Source: Hyphomicrobium sp. 12-62-95 (GTDB lineage Bacteria; Pseudomonadota; Alphaproteobacteria; Rhizobiales; Hyphomicrobiaceae). Taken from it: a stretch of 64,000 bases of DNA. Within the stretch, counting starts at the first letter, position 1. The number at the start of each line of letters is the position of its first letter. The stretch covers positions 62,001 to 126,000 of the forward strand of contig NCCZ01000004.1 of the NCBI GenBank assembly GCA_002279935.1, read 5' to 3'. The notes beneath the pieces were generated by a model. It did not search any database. It worked only from the letters and a program-made list of their open reading frames with translations, and was not told the DNA's origin. Made by a program: the position numbers and the translations under genes. This document shows positions 37,917 through 47,324 of this stretch, piece after piece.

Positions 37917-38746
37917 GCCGGCCTCTCGATATCGGCGCGCACCAAATCATAAAGCGCATCCGTCACCTGCGGCCGCACGCCAAACCACCTCTCAAAACCC
38001 GGCACCGCCTGATACAGCAGCATGCCAAGCCCATCGACCGTGCGCAGCCCACGCCGACGCGCTGACGCCAGAAACGCCGTTTCCAACGGCACATAAACGA
38101 TATCGCTCACAACCGTATCGGCATGCACGCCGGCAAAATCGATCCCCGGATCACCGGCGCCCTTCATGCCGAGCGTCGTCGTATTGACGATCACGCCCGT
38201 CTCCCGCGCGGCGTCGTTACGCGCATCCCAATCCCACACCTCCACGCGCGACCCAAAATGCCGGGCCAGCTCCTCGCTCCGCGCCCGCGACCGGTTACAC
38301 ACCCGCACTCGCGCAACACCGGCCTGCAAAAATCCATGCACGATCGCCCGCGCCGCCCCGCCCGCACCTAAAATCAAAACCGGTGCATCGCGCGTTGCCC
38401 ATTGCGGCGCCTTCACTCCCAAATACGTCATGAAGCCATAAGCATCCGTATTCGACGCGATGAGCCGCCCATCCTGCAGCCACAGCGTATTCGCCGCCCC
38501 GATCGCCACCGCCGCTGCATCGCGCTCATCCGCCAACGCCAGTGCCGCTTCCTTATGCGGTACCGTCACATTGCACCCGGCAAACCCGCGCTCACCCAAC
38601 GATGCCAGAAACGCCGGCAACTCTTCCGGCCGCACCGGCTCGCGCGTATAGCTGCCGTCGATGCCCAGCGTCCGCAACCAATAGCCATGAATAATCGGCG
38701 AGCGCGAATGTTCGATCGGCCAGCCAATAACGCACGCGCGCGTCAT
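37913..38746 (-). CDS. aroE: Shikimate dehydrogenase
   Basis: 277 residues; NADPH-dependent reduction of 3-dehydroshikimate in aromatic amino acid synthesis. Visible: IEHSRSPIIHGYWL (substrate), GCNVTVPHKEAAL with the catalytic Lys, NTDAYGFMTYL with the catalytic Asp, and the glycine motif LILGAGGAARAIVHGF. Overlaps maf and coaE by 4 bases each, so these genes are translationally coupled. Confidence 0.94.
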   Translation of the reverse strand: MTRACVIGWPIEHSRSPIIHGYWLRTLGIDGSYTREPVRPEELPAFLASLGERGFAGCNVTVPHKEAALALADERDAAAVAIGAANTLWLQDGRLIASNTDAYGFMTYLGVKAPQWATRDAPVLILGAGGAARAIVHGFLQAGVARVRVCNRSRARSEELARHFGSRVEVWDWDARNDAARETGVIVNTTTLGMKGAGDPGIDFAGVHADTVVSDIVYVPLETAFLASARRRGLRTVDGLGMLLYQAVPGFERWFGVRPQVTDALYDLVRADIERPA

Positions 38747-39342
38747 GCCGCCACCTCATCCATCCGCCGCAACTGGCCCAAGAGCGGCAGCAACGGCATC
38801 CCCATAATCGTGAAGTGATCGCCCGCAACGCGCTCGAACAACTGCACACCAGCACCTTCGATCTGATACGCACCGACACAGCCAAAAATGCCCGAGCCTG
38901 CAGCATCCAGATAACGCTCGATATCCGCGTCCGAGAGGTCGCGCATCGTCAGCGCAGCACTCTCCACCGTCCGCCACCTCAGATCATCGCCCACCGCGAC
39001 AGCCACCGCCGCATGCAACCAATGCGTCCGCCCGCTCAGCGTCCGCAACGTCTCCCGCGCACCCTCACGCGATCCCGGCTTCGACAGAATGTCATCACCC
39101 GTGCTCAGGATTTGATCCGATCCAATCACTATCGCACCCGGGTGCGCGGCCGCCACCGACAGCGCCTTCGTCTCCGCCAGCACCACCGCGATCTGCGGAT
39201 GCGGCGCGGACGCAATCATCACATCGCGTACGCTGTCTTCATCGATATCCGCCGGCACCACGTCGAACGCCAGCCCGGCATTCAACAGCATCTGCCGCCG
39301 CGCTGCCGATCCAGATGCCAAAATGAGCAGCCGCCCGCTCAT
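38743..39342 (-). CDS. Maf-like nucleoside triphosphate pyrophosphatase
   Basis: 199 residues. Family motifs: LILASGSAARRQMLLNAGL at the N-terminus, VLAETKALSVA, IVIGSDQILS, and the SGRTHWLHAAVAV segment. Maf proteins hydrolyse dTTP, UTP or modified nucleotides. Overlaps ppsR and aroE by 4 bases each. Confidence 0.92.
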   Translation of the reverse strand: MSGRLLILASGSAARRQMLLNAGLAFDVVPADIDEDSVRDVMIASAPHPQIAVVLAETKALSVAAAHPGAIVIGSDQILSTGDDILSKPGSREGARETLRTLSGRTHWLHAAVAVAVGDDLRWRTVESAALTMRDLSDADIERYLDAAGSGIFGCVGAYQIEGAGVQLFERVAGDHFTIMGMPLLPLLGQLRRMDEVAA

Positions 39343-40190
39343 GGCAAACTCTCGGCCGCGCGCGAATCAGACCGCCGGTCGTTCATCATTTGAATCACCG
39401 TCGCCGCCGTCTCTTCGACGGACTTGCGGGTCACATCGATCACCGGCCAACCATGGTCCGCGCAAATCCGCCGCGAATACGCGATTTCTTCCGTGATCTG
39501 CGTGCGATCGGCATAGGCGTTGATATCGCGGTCCGACATCAACAGCGCCCGGTTGCGCCGAACTTCCGTGATGCGATCGACACTCGCCACCAAACACACG
39601 ACGAATGCCGAATGCGGCTCGGTCAGTGCCGGCGGCAAGGGAATCTCCGGCACCAGCGGCAAGTTCGTCGTCTTATATCCGCGCTGTGCCAGATAGATGC
39701 TCGTCGGCGTTTTCGACGTGCGCGAAATTCCCAGTAGAATGATATCGGCCTTGTTGAGGTCTTCAGGCAGCCGCCCGTCGTCGTGCTGCATCGTAAAATT
39801 CAGCGCATCGATTCGCTTGAAGTAGCTGGCATCCAGCACATGCTGTCCGGCCACCGTCGGCGTCTGCGGCGCACCCAAATACGATTCGAACACCTGCATG
39901 ATCGGTTGCAACACCGCGTGCGCCGGCACGTTCAAATCACGGCACCGGTCTTCCAGCGTCGCAACAAGCTCGCGGTTGACGATCGTATAGAGCACGATCC
40001 CCGGCGCCTGCTCGATCTCCTGCAGCACGCGCTTCAACTGCCGCGGCGTTCGCACCAACGGATGCATATGCTCGATCGGCTTCAACGTCGCGTATTGAGC
40101 CGCAGCCGCCTTCGCAATCGCTGTCAGCGTATCGCCCGTGGAATCGGACACGAGATGCATATGATAGTAACTGGGCGGGCTGTTCGGCAT
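39339..40190 (-). CDS. ppsR: Pyruvate, phosphate dikinase / PEP synthase regulatory protein (DUF299)
   Basis: 283 residues, a bifunctional ADP-dependent kinase and pyrophosphorylase family. It begins HMHLVSDSTGDTLTAIAKAA and has the P-loop-like motif LGISRTSKTPTSIYLAQRGYKTTNLPLVP in the middle. This is the homologue of RP001, which borders the chromosomal origin in Rickettsia and Caulobacter. The start is the ATG giving MPNSPPSYYHMHLV; open frame further upstream enters the origin region. First gene of ppsR-maf-aroE-coaE-dnaQ. Confidence 0.9.
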   Translation of the reverse strand: MPNSPPSYYHMHLVSDSTGDTLTAIAKAAAAQYATLKPIEHMHPLVRTPRQLKRVLQEIEQAPGIVLYTIVNRELVATLEDRCRDLNVPAHAVLQPIMQVFESYLGAPQTPTVAGQHVLDASYFKRIDALNFTMQHDDGRLPEDLNKADIILLGISRTSKTPTSIYLAQRGYKTTNLPLVPEIPLPPALTEPHSAFVVCLVASVDRITEVRRNRALLMSDRDINAYADRTQITEEIAYSRRICADHGWPVIDVTRKSVEETAATVIQMMNDRRSDSRAAESLP

Positions 40191-40605
40191 CTGTGGACAA
40201 AAGACCGGGTTATCAACGGCGTGGGGCGACCGGTCGGCCCTCTCCCCAGCCGTGTGTGGACTTGCCCTGCCAGATACCCACATTCGGCCCCGCCGGGATA
40301 GTCCTGACCCATTTTCCTCCCTGCCCGTGGAGAAGCATTTTCCTCCGCGCCGGTCAGCCACCTTTCCCCAGGCTGTCCCCGAAGGTTGCCGGCGCATCGC
40401 ATACCGCAACACACTGACTTCCAAAGCCGCATCCGACCCTGGTAGACTGTCATCGTCTTCTGCCACTACATGGTGTCAGTCACGACGTGCACATCGAAGA
40501 CCTGTTGGAGAACCTGGGGATGACTATTCAATTCCCGCAATCCCTCGGTCTAAGAGTCAAAGAAGAAACCTAGAAAGACTCTCTCTAAGAATTTAAGGGA
40601 CCGGA
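40191..40605. other. Probable chromosomal replication origin (oriC)
   Basis: A 415-base gap between ppsR (minus) and hemE (plus), the place of the Caulobacter and Rickettsia origin. DnaA-box-like sites: TGTGGACAA at 40192-40200 (reverse complement TTGTCCACA, one mismatch from TTATCCACA), TTATCAACG at 40210-40218 and CGTGGAGAA at 40326-40334 (two mismatches each). TCCCCA motifs, like Caulobacter W-boxes, lie at 40243-40248, 40365-40370 and reversed at 40515-40520. The part next to hemE (about 40515-40600) is AT-richer and carries an inverted AGAGTC/GACTCT pair (40552-40557, 40578-40583). Genes on both sides mostly point outward. Confidence 0.7.
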
Positions 40606-41676
40606 ATGTCGAGTGCGGGGGCCAAGGGCCAAAACGATCGCAAACTGCTCAAGGTGCTTTCCGGTGAGGTGCTTCCTACCCCACCGATCTGGCTCATGCG
40701 CCAAGCTGGCCGCTACCTCGCCGAATACCGCGCCACGCGGACCGAGGCCGGCGGTTTCCTAAAGCTGTGCTACACACCGGCTCTGGCTGCCGAAGTGACC
40801 CTGCAGCCGATCCGCCGCTATGGCTTCGATGCTGCCATCCTGTTTTCCGACATCCTCGTCGTACCCGACGCGCTCGGCCAATCGGTGGCCTTCCTCGAAG
40901 GCGAAGGTCCCAAGCTCGAGCCGATCACATCGACCGTCGAATTGACCCGCCTCGATCGCGGCAAGACAGGCGAAAAATTTGGCCTCATCTGCGAAACCGT
41001 TTCACGTCTGCGCCAGGATCTGCCGAAAGAAACCACACTCATCGGCTTCTGCGGCGCCCCCTGGACGGTCGCCACCTATGTCGTCGGCGGTGAAGGCTCC
41101 TCCGACCAAGCCGCCGCCCGCCGCTTCGCCTATCGTGATCCGAAGGGTTTCCAGCAGTTGATCGACATTCTCGTCGACACCTCGGTCGATTATCTCGACC
41201 AGCAAATCAAAGCCGGCGCCGATACCGTGATGGTCTTTGACAGCTGGGCCGGCACGCTACCTGATCGCGAATTCGCAGCCTGGGTCACGGCCCCAACCGC
41301 CCGCCTCGTCCGCGATCTGAAAAAGCGCCGCCCGAACGTTCCCGTCATCGGTTTCCCGCGCGGCGCCGGCTCGAATGCGCTTGGATTCGTCAAGGAAACC
41401 GGCGTTCGCGGCGTCGGCTGCGATACGGCAATGCCGCTGAAGGATATGCGCACCCTTGCCAAGGATGCGGGAATCGCTGTCCAAGGAAACATCGATCCTC
41501 TGCTTCTCGTCGCCGGCGGGGATGCCCTCGATCGCCGCATTGATGAGACATTGGAAGCCATGCACGGCCTGCCTCATATCTTCAATCTTGGCCACGGCAT
41601 CGTGCCCGATACGCCGCCTGAAAACGTCGCCCGCCTTGTCGATCGCGTCCGCGCCTTCAACAAGGTCTCTGCATGA
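40606..41676 (+). CDS. hemE: Uroporphyrinogen decarboxylase
   Basis: 356 residues. It decarboxylates uroporphyrinogen III to coproporphyrinogen III in heme synthesis. Visible: PPIWLMRQAGRYLAEYRATR (signature 1), AAILFSDILVVPDALGQSV, FCGAPWTVATYVVGG, VMVFDSWAGTLPDREF and LGHGIVPDTPPENVARLVD. It overlaps hemJ by 4 bases (ATGA). The start GGGACCGGAATG directly abuts the origin region. Confidence 0.96.
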   Translation: MSSAGAKGQNDRKLLKVLSGEVLPTPPIWLMRQAGRYLAEYRATRTEAGGFLKLCYTPALAAEVTLQPIRRYGFDAAILFSDILVVPDALGQSVAFLEGEGPKLEPITSTVELTRLDRGKTGEKFGLICETVSRLRQDLPKETTLIGFCGAPWTVATYVVGGEGSSDQAAARRFAYRDPKGFQQLIDILVDTSVDYLDQQIKAGADTVMVFDSWAGTLPDREFAAWVTAPTARLVRDLKKRRPNVPVIGFPRGAGSNALGFVKETGVRGVGCDTAMPLKDMRTLAKDAGIAVQGNIDPLLLVAGGDALDRRIDETLEAMHGLPHIFNLGHGIVPDTPPENVARLVDRVRAFNKVSA

Positions 41677-42200
41677 CCACGGCGGTCGAGGAGAAGTCCG
41701 CCGCCGGTCGCGCGGGCACCGCGCTTGCCGTCACGGTCGCGGTCACCGCGCTCACGATCTGGCTCTTCGGCGACGACGCTTATCTATGGATCAAGTCGGT
41801 CCACGTCATCGCGATCATCTCGTGGATGGCGGGCCTCCTCTACCTGCCGCGCCTGTTCATCTACCACTGCGACGCGCCGAAGGGCTCCGTGCAGTCCGAG
41901 ACCTTCAAGGTGATGGAGCGCCGCCTCCTCAACATCATCATGACCCCGGCGATGGTCATTTCCTGGGTCCTCGGCCTCTGGCTCGCCTACCAAGCCGGCT
42001 TCTTTTCCAGCGGCTGGCTGCTCGTAAAGCTGGCTCTCGTTATCGCCCTATCTGGCGTGCACGGATATTTCTCCGCCTCCGTCCGCCGCTTCGGTCAGGA
42101 CGCTAACGAGAAGCCCCCGCGCCATTGGAGGATCGTCAACGAAGTCCCCACGCTATTGATGGTAGCTATCGTTATCCTGGTGATCGTGAAGCCTTTCTGA
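41673..42200 (+). CDS. hemJ: Protoporphyrinogen IX oxidase HemJ
   Basis: 175 residues with about five membrane helices. The segment WIKSVHVIAIISWMAGLLYLPRLFIYH carries conserved His residues of the oxygen-independent HemJ oxidase, followed by VMERRLLNIIMTPAMVISW and KPPRHWRIVNEVPTLLMVAIV. It makes protoporphyrin IX in the membrane. It is coupled to hemE by a 4-base overlap, which matches its pathway role. Confidence 0.93.
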   Translation: MTTAVEEKSAAGRAGTALAVTVAVTALTIWLFGDDAYLWIKSVHVIAIISWMAGLLYLPRLFIYHCDAPKGSVQSETFKVMERRLLNIIMTPAMVISWVLGLWLAYQAGFFSSGWLLVKLALVIALSGVHGYFSASVRRFGQDANEKPPRHWRIVNEVPTLLMVAIVILVIVKPF

Positions 42201-42438
42201 CGGCGATCTCGTGGCTCAAGAGGAAACGCTTTTAATTCGGCGACGATTCTGCTAACGATCTCTTGTCTCAACAAAGACTTCGCGGTCTCTCCGGCCGCGA
42301 AAAGGTCCAGGTCGGCCCCAGTCAGCGGCTCGCACCGGCCAATCAAGCTCAGCACAAGACTGCGCTTTTTCTCCCCACCCAGACCCCGGCGCGCGGCCCA
42401 AAACCCCCTCCATCGCCGCAGCCCATGCGGAGCCATTT

Positions 42439-43704
42439 ATGAGTGAAGTAAAGCTCGAAGACCTCAAGCGCAAAACCCCGACGGAGCTGTTGAGCTTCGC
42501 CGAAGAGGCCGGCGTGGAAAACGCGAGCACCCTGCGTAAACAGGAATTGATGTTTGCGACGCTGAAGCAGCTCGCCGCCAAAGACATCGAAATCGCCGGC
42601 ATCGGCGTCGTCGAAGTCCTCCAGGACGGTTTCGGCTTCCTGCGCTCCCCCGATGCGAACTATCTCCCGGGCCCCGACGACATCTACATCTCGCCCAGCC
42701 AGATCCGCCGCTTTGCGCTCCGCACAGGCGACACCGTTGAAGGCCAGATCCGCAGCCCCAAGGAAGGCGAACGCTACTTCGCCCTCGTCAAGGTCAACAA
42801 GATCAACTTCGAAGACCCCGAAGCTACCAAGCACAAGATCCACTTCGACAACCTGACGCCGCTCTACCCGACGAAGTGGCTCAAGATGGAAATCGAAGAT
42901 CCCACCATCAAGGACTTCTCCGCCCGCGTCATCGACATCGTCGCCCCGCTTGGCAAAGGCCAGCGCGGCCTCATCGTCGCCCCGCCGCGCACCGGTAAAA
43001 CGGTCCTCCTCCAGAACATCGCGCACGCGATCTCCACCAATCATCCCGAGTGCTATCTGATGGTGCTGCTCATCGACGAGCGCCCGGAAGAAGTCACCGA
43101 CATGCAGCGCACTGTGAAGGGCGAGGTCATTGCTTCCACCTTCGACGAGCCGCCTTCGCGCCACGTGCAGGTCTCCGAAATGGTGATCGAAAAGGCCAAA
43201 CGCCTCGTCGAACACAAGCGCGACGTGGTCATCCTCTTGGACTCAATCACGCGCCTCGGCCGCGCTTACAACACCGTCGTTCCGTCTTCTGGCAAGGTCC
43301 TGACAGGCGGCGTTGATTCCAATGCACTCCAGCGGCCCAAGCGCTTCTTCGGCGCCGCGCGTAATATCGAAGAAGGCGGCTCGCTCACCATCATCGCTAC
43401 CGCGCTCGTCGAAACGGGCTCGCGCATGGACGAAGTCATCTTCGAAGAATTCAAAGGCACCGGTAACTCGGAAGTCATCCTCGACCGCAAGGTCTCCGAC
43501 AAGCGCGTCTTCCCGGCGATCGACGTTGCCCGCTCCGGCACCCGCAAGGAAGACCTGCTCATTCCGAAGGATCAGCTCAAGAAGGTCTATGTGCTCCGCC
43601 GCATCCTCAACCCGATGGGCACGATGGACTCGATCGAGTTCCTCATCGACAAACTCAAGTCGACCAAGACCAACAGCGAGTTCTTCCAGCAGATGAACAC
43701 CTGA
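42439..43704 (+). CDS. rho: Transcription termination factor Rho
   Basis: 421 residues, a hexameric RNA helicase. The N-terminal domain [34 protein letters not shown] is followed by the RNA-binding cold-shock-like segment [30 protein letters not shown]. The P-loop is at about 182-189 (PPRTGKTV), Walker B in [13 protein letters not shown], and [30 protein letters not shown] is the Q-loop and R-loop region. A strong terminator follows. The hemE-hemJ-rho order is standard. Confidence 0.97.
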   Translation: MSEVKLEDLKRKTPTELLSFAEEAGVENASTLRKQELMFATLKQLAAKDIEIAGIGVVEVLQDGFGFLRSPDANYLPGPDDIYISPSQIRRFALRTGDTVEGQIRSPKEGERYFALVKVNKINFEDPEATKHKIHFDNLTPLYPTKWLKMEIEDPTIKDFSARVIDIVAPLGKGQRGLIVAPPRTGKTVLLQNIAHAISTNHPECYLMVLLIDERPEEVTDMQRTVKGEVIASTFDEPPSRHVQVSEMVIEKAKRLVEHKRDVVILLDSITRLGRAYNTVVPSSGKVLTGGVDSNALQRPKRFFGAARNIEEGGSLTIIATALVETGSRMDEVIFEEFKGTGNSEVILDRKVSDKRVFPAIDVARSGTRKEDLLIPKDQLKKVYVLRRILNPMGTMDSIEFLIDKLKSTKTNSEFFQQMNT

Positions 43705-43733
43705 CGCGCTCACTCCGCGCCGCTGCGAAAATC

Positions 43734-43767
43734 AAAAGGGCCGCTGAAACCAGCGGCCCTTTTTTTT
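43734..43767 (+). terminator. Intrinsic terminator after rho
   Basis: AAAAGGGCCGCTG pairs with CAGCGGCCCTTTT around a short loop, followed by a run of T. It lies between rho and the convergent desaturase gene. Confidence 0.92.
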
Positions 43768-43788
43768 GATCTCCAAGCGACATCCAAC

Positions 43789-45156
43789 TTATCGCGGCGC
43801 GCCCTGACGCGAGGCCTCGCTGTGGCTCGCGATGGCGGCCTTGTCGTTCACGTCCGCCAGTTCGAGCGAATCGTCCTGCACGCTGATCTCCTCGCCCGTC
43901 ATCGCGTAGCGCGGCCCCAGCACCTCCACGATCGACGGCATGCCCGGCGCGCCCTGGCCCAACACCCCATGCACGACCATGCCCTTCTCACGATACTCCG
44001 GATCGTTGAGCAGCACCTCGTGCAGATCCTTCAGCTTGTAGTGCGGCACCGAGCAATAAATGTGATGCGGCAGGTGGTAGTCCATGCCCCACGGGAACAC
44101 GAGCCATCGCACCACCGGGTTCACGAAGAAGATCCGGGAATTCGTCAGCCGCCCGCGATCCGCATTGCCATGTTGCACCCACTCGCGCGCGATCATGAAC
44201 AGCGGGAATGTCGTGAACAGCGGCAGGATCCAAAGGAGTCCATACCATCCCCAAGCCGGCGCGCCCGTCAGATAACACGTCAGCGACAGCGCTCCGTAAA
44301 GCAGCGCCAGGAAGCCCATCCGCCCGATCGCCGTCGCCCGATGCGACACGATCGGATTGATCCGGCTCTGCGCGAAGTCCTCGTCCGGGATCAGCGCATA
44401 GTATCCCAGCACTGCCGCGGAAATGGCCATGTGCGCAATCAGAAGCGCCAACCAATCTCCATGCAGGATGAGCGCAATCGCCACCGCCGGCATGAACACG
44501 GCAAACAGCGCGCCGACGCGCACCGTCCACGGCGACCCCATCCGCGCCTTATCGGCATACGGGTTATCGTCCGATCCAATCGCGCTGTAGCGCGCCCGCG
44601 CCATGACGTACCGCACGAGCCGCACCGGATTGAGCTGCCGGATGACACCCATCAGCAGCTCATACTGCGTCAGCGGAAAATCGAGCCAATGCCCGGACAT
44701 CTCGGCTTGCGCGAAATTCGGATCGCGCACGGGATCGTTGACGAATTGATGATGCGCCAGATGATGCAACCGGAACGCATACGTCGACGTGTAGATCGGG
44801 AACGCCGCCAACCAGTCGGAGATGATCTCGTTCTTCTTCCGGTCCGCAAAGAGGATGTAATGCGTGCCCTCGTGGATCGCCCCGCCAAGCTGATGCTGAA
44901 ACCCGCCGATGATGATCACCGCCAGCACGGTCGCCGGCACGGTCAGCCAGCCGCCCAATCCCGATGTCTCGGCGTACGAGAACGACCACAGCGTCGCGGC
45001 CACCGTCGCGATAAAGATCGCGTAGTTCACCGCGAGGTAGCGATGGTTCGTGTGGTTGTCCCGCTCCTTGAGCCGCTGCAATTCCCGCGCAACGGACTTA
45101 TCGAGGGCCCATGATTTGGGTTCAGGCTGAGACGCCGCCAGCGGTGCACTCTGCAT
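43789..45156 (-). CDS. Membrane fatty acid desaturase
   Basis: 455 residues. The three histidine boxes of di-iron membrane desaturases are visible: GAIHEGTHYI, RLHHLAHHQF and DYHLPHHIY. Four or more hydrophobic stretches lie between them. The sequence falls in the general fatty-acid desaturase superfamily, which also includes hydroxylases and ketolases, so the substrate is uncertain. The start was set at MQSAPLAASQPEPK with AGGAGA 7 bases upstream. The C-terminal 60 residues are hydrophilic. It sits between rho and mnmE, pointing against them. Confidence 0.85.
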   Translation of the reverse strand: MQSAPLAASQPEPKSWALDKSVARELQRLKERDNHTNHRYLAVNYAIFIATVAATLWSFSYAETSGLGGWLTVPATVLAVIIIGGFQHQLGGAIHEGTHYILFADRKKNEIISDWLAAFPIYTSTYAFRLHHLAHHQFVNDPVRDPNFAQAEMSGHWLDFPLTQYELLMGVIRQLNPVRLVRYVMARARYSAIGSDDNPYADKARMGSPWTVRVGALFAVFMPAVAIALILHGDWLALLIAHMAISAAVLGYYALIPDEDFAQSRINPIVSHRATAIGRMGFLALLYGALSLTCYLTGAPAWGWYGLLWILPLFTTFPLFMIAREWVQHGNADRGRLTNSRIFFVNPVVRWLVFPWGMDYHLPHHIYCSVPHYKLKDLHEVLLNDPEYREKGMVVHGVLGQGAPGMPSIVEVLGPRYAMTGEEISVQDDSLELADVNDKAAIASHSEASRQGAPR

Positions 45157-45193
45157 GATCGGTCTCCTGCGCGACTGTCGTTCAGTAAGCCTG

Positions 45194-45202
45194 TTATCCA
45201 CA
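45194..45202 (+). promoter_or_regulatory. Perfect consensus DnaA box TTATCCACA
   Basis: An exact match to the DnaA 9-mer in the intergenic region between the desaturase (minus) and mnmE (plus), with AT-rich sequence just downstream (45220-45260, including TTGTCAACAA). It lies 5 kb from the putative origin. A role in transcriptional control by DnaA or DnaA titration is possible. Confidence 0.6.
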
Positions 45203-45423
45203 GGCCGTCGCTTCACTCTTGTTGAATAAGTTCAATGCCGTACTCAATATTTGTCAACAAGCCGTAAGAGCATGGTTAAGAGAGCGTCGAGGACCAGTCT
45301 GGCCGTCGCGCACCCCGCTCAAATTACGACGCTGAACCGCGCCCGATTGTTCCCCGCAATACATCGCGAGCGTCGCCCCGGTCCGCACCCCGTGATATGC
45401 ACGGGCCGAACCCGCAGGTGCCG

Positions 45424-46776
45424 ATGCCGCCCCCAACCGAGACCTCGACGATCTACGCCCTCTCGACCGCGCCGGGCCGCGCGGGCGTCGCCGTCATTCG
45501 CGTCTCCGGCCCCCGCGCCAGCCAGGTCCTCGCCCTGATGACCCGGCCCCGCCCCAAGCCCCGCATCGCCTCCGCCCGCACCTTCATCCATCCCATCGAC
45601 AGCCGCCCCCTCGATCGCGGCCTCGTCCTCTGGTTCCCCGGCCCAAAGAGCTTCACCGGCCAAGACGTCGTCGAACTGATGCTCCACGGCGGCCGCGCGG
45701 TCGTCGCAAGCCTGCTTGAGGCCCTTAGCGCCATCCACGGCTTCCGCCTCGCCGAACCCGGAGAATTCGCCCGCCGCGCTTTCGACAACGGCAAGATCGA
45801 CCTCGCCGAAGCCGAAGGCCTCGCCGACCTCATCGACGCCGAAACCGAAGCCCAACGCCGCCAGGCCCTGCGCCAGGCGACTGGCGCCCTCTCCGCCCTC
45901 ATCGAAAGCTGGCGCGCCACCCTCCTCGACGCCCTCGCGCTGACCGAAGCCGCCATCGACTTCTCCGACGAAGCCGACGTCAGCGACCAAAGCATCGCCC
46001 AAGCCCGCGCCAGCGTCGAAAGCCTCGAAGCCGCCATCCGCCACCACCTGGACGATTCCAACCGCGGCGAGATCCTCCGCGACGGCTTCCGCGTCACGCT
46101 CGCCGGCCCGCCCAACGTCGGAAAATCCAGCCTCCTGAACGCGCTCGCCCGCCGCCCCGCCGCCATCGTCTCCGAGGAAGCCGGCACCACCCGCGACGTG
46201 ATCGACGTCCGCCTCGACCTCGGCGGCTACCCGGTCCTGCTCTCCGACACCGCCGGCATCCGCCAGACCGAACTCCGCGTCGAACAGGAGGGCATCCGCC
46301 GCACGCTCGAGGCCGCCCGCGCAGCCGACTTGATCCTCTGGCTGGTCGACCCCGGCGCCCCCGAAATCCAGCTCCCGGCCGACCTCGTGCCCGTCAGCGA
46401 CCGCGTGCTCCTCGTCCGCAACAAGGCCGACCTGATCAAAACCGGCGCCCCGCCCGCACTCCCCGACGACAGCGTGCTCGTCTCAGCCAAGACCGGCCAG
46501 GGCCTCGACGACCTCACCGCGCGCCTCGCCGCCATCGCTCAAGATCGCCTCGACGACCGCGGTCTGCCCGCCGCCCTGACGAACGCCCGCCAGCGCGCCC
46601 TCGTCGCCGACACCCACCATCATCTGTGCGTCTTCCTGGAGGGCAACCCGCACGAACCCGAGCTGCGCGCCGAAGACCTCCGCCGCGCCGCCCACGCGCT
46701 CGGCCGCCTCACTGGCCGCATCGACGTCGAAGACATCCTCGGCCAAATCTTCAGCCGCTTCTGCATCGGCAAATGA
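45424..46776 (+). CDS. mnmE: tRNA uridine-5-carboxymethylaminomethyl(34) synthesis GTPase MnmE
   Basis: 450 residues. MnmE and MnmG modify wobble uridine 34 in some tRNAs. The N-terminal tetrahydrofolate-binding domain contains APGRAGVAVIRVSGPRA and ELMLHGGRAVVASLLEAL. The G domain has GPPNVGKSSLLNAL (G1, about 228-241), LSDTAGIRQTE (G3) and VRNKADLI (G4). The C-terminal CIGK motif with the catalytic Cys is intact. The start MPPPTETSTIYAL fits the family; an ATG 27 bases upstream also works. Confidence 0.94.
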   Translation: MPPPTETSTIYALSTAPGRAGVAVIRVSGPRASQVLALMTRPRPKPRIASARTFIHPIDSRPLDRGLVLWFPGPKSFTGQDVVELMLHGGRAVVASLLEALSAIHGFRLAEPGEFARRAFDNGKIDLAEAEGLADLIDAETEAQRRQALRQATGALSALIESWRATLLDALALTEAAIDFSDEADVSDQSIAQARASVESLEAAIRHHLDDSNRGEILRDGFRVTLAGPPNVGKSSLLNALARRPAAIVSEEAGTTRDVIDVRLDLGGYPVLLSDTAGIRQTELRVEQEGIRRTLEAARAADLILWLVDPGAPEIQLPADLVPVSDRVLLVRNKADLIKTGAPPALPDDSVLVSAKTGQGLDDLTARLAAIAQDRLDDRGLPAALTNARQRALVADTHHHLCVFLEGNPHEPELRAEDLRRAAHALGRLTGRIDVEDILGQIFSRFCIGK

Positions 46777-46801
46777 CTCGGAACGCGCCACACGCTCACG
46801 A

Positions 46802-46830
46802 ATGATTCACGTGAAACATGCCCGTGAATC
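46802..46830. repeat. 29-bp direct repeat, left copy, with a near-consensus parS site
   Basis: Contains TGATTCACGTGAAACA at 46803-46818, one base from the parS consensus TGTTTCACGTGAAACA. The whole unit also forms an inverted repeat with arms GATTCACG and CGTGAATC. An identical copy lies at 47949-47977. It is 25 bases after the mnmE stop. It would be a ParB binding site. Confidence 0.85.
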
Positions 46831-47001
46831 ATGTCGGCCCGTCCCGCTTAGACCGTAGCTGCAGACAAGACTAACGACGCGCTGCCTCCGCCTTACAAAA
46901 TCCATCCGTTGCGATGCCACCGAAACGTCTAGCAACCGAGCGGCGCCGACATGCTTAGACTATCAAATGGAAATGCAGGACGGCTCGTATTTAGATCAGC
47001 G

Positions 47002-47280
47002 TCAGTCAGCGCTATCTGGCGATTTGAAATATGACCGAAGCCCAAACGTGCTCAACGAGAATACGAGTATGCCGACGGTATCATTCACACCAGACCGCCA
47101 ATGGAGGAATGGGTCAGCGTAGAAGTACGCGTCGTGAATCATGTTGGGCCCGAAGCCGACTACAGAGGGTAGAATGACGGCCCATAGCCACGATCTCGCC
47201 AATCCACCGCATATAGTGCCCAACAATAAATTGAGGAGATTGAATACGGCAAACACAACACCTCCAATGTGGTTACGCAC
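47002..47280 (-). CDS. Hypothetical small membrane protein in the parS-flanked insert
   Basis: 92 residues, not recognised. Two or three hydrophobic segments (GVVFAVFNLLNLLLGTICGGLA, WLWAVILPSVVGFGP, NDTVGILVFSLSTFGL) suggest an integral membrane protein. The start is GTG without a clear ribosome binding site, so the gene call is uncertain. Lower GC than the neighbours. It is divergent from the PD-(D/E)XK-like gene. Confidence 0.4.
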   Translation of the reverse strand: MRNHIGGVVFAVFNLLNLLLGTICGGLARSWLWAVILPSVVGFGPNMIHDAYFYADPFLHWRSGVNDTVGILVFSLSTFGLRSYFKSPDSAD

Positions 47281-47324
47281 GCAGCATCAAGTAGCTATTG
47301 TGCCGTATCAAGTAGCGGATTGAG

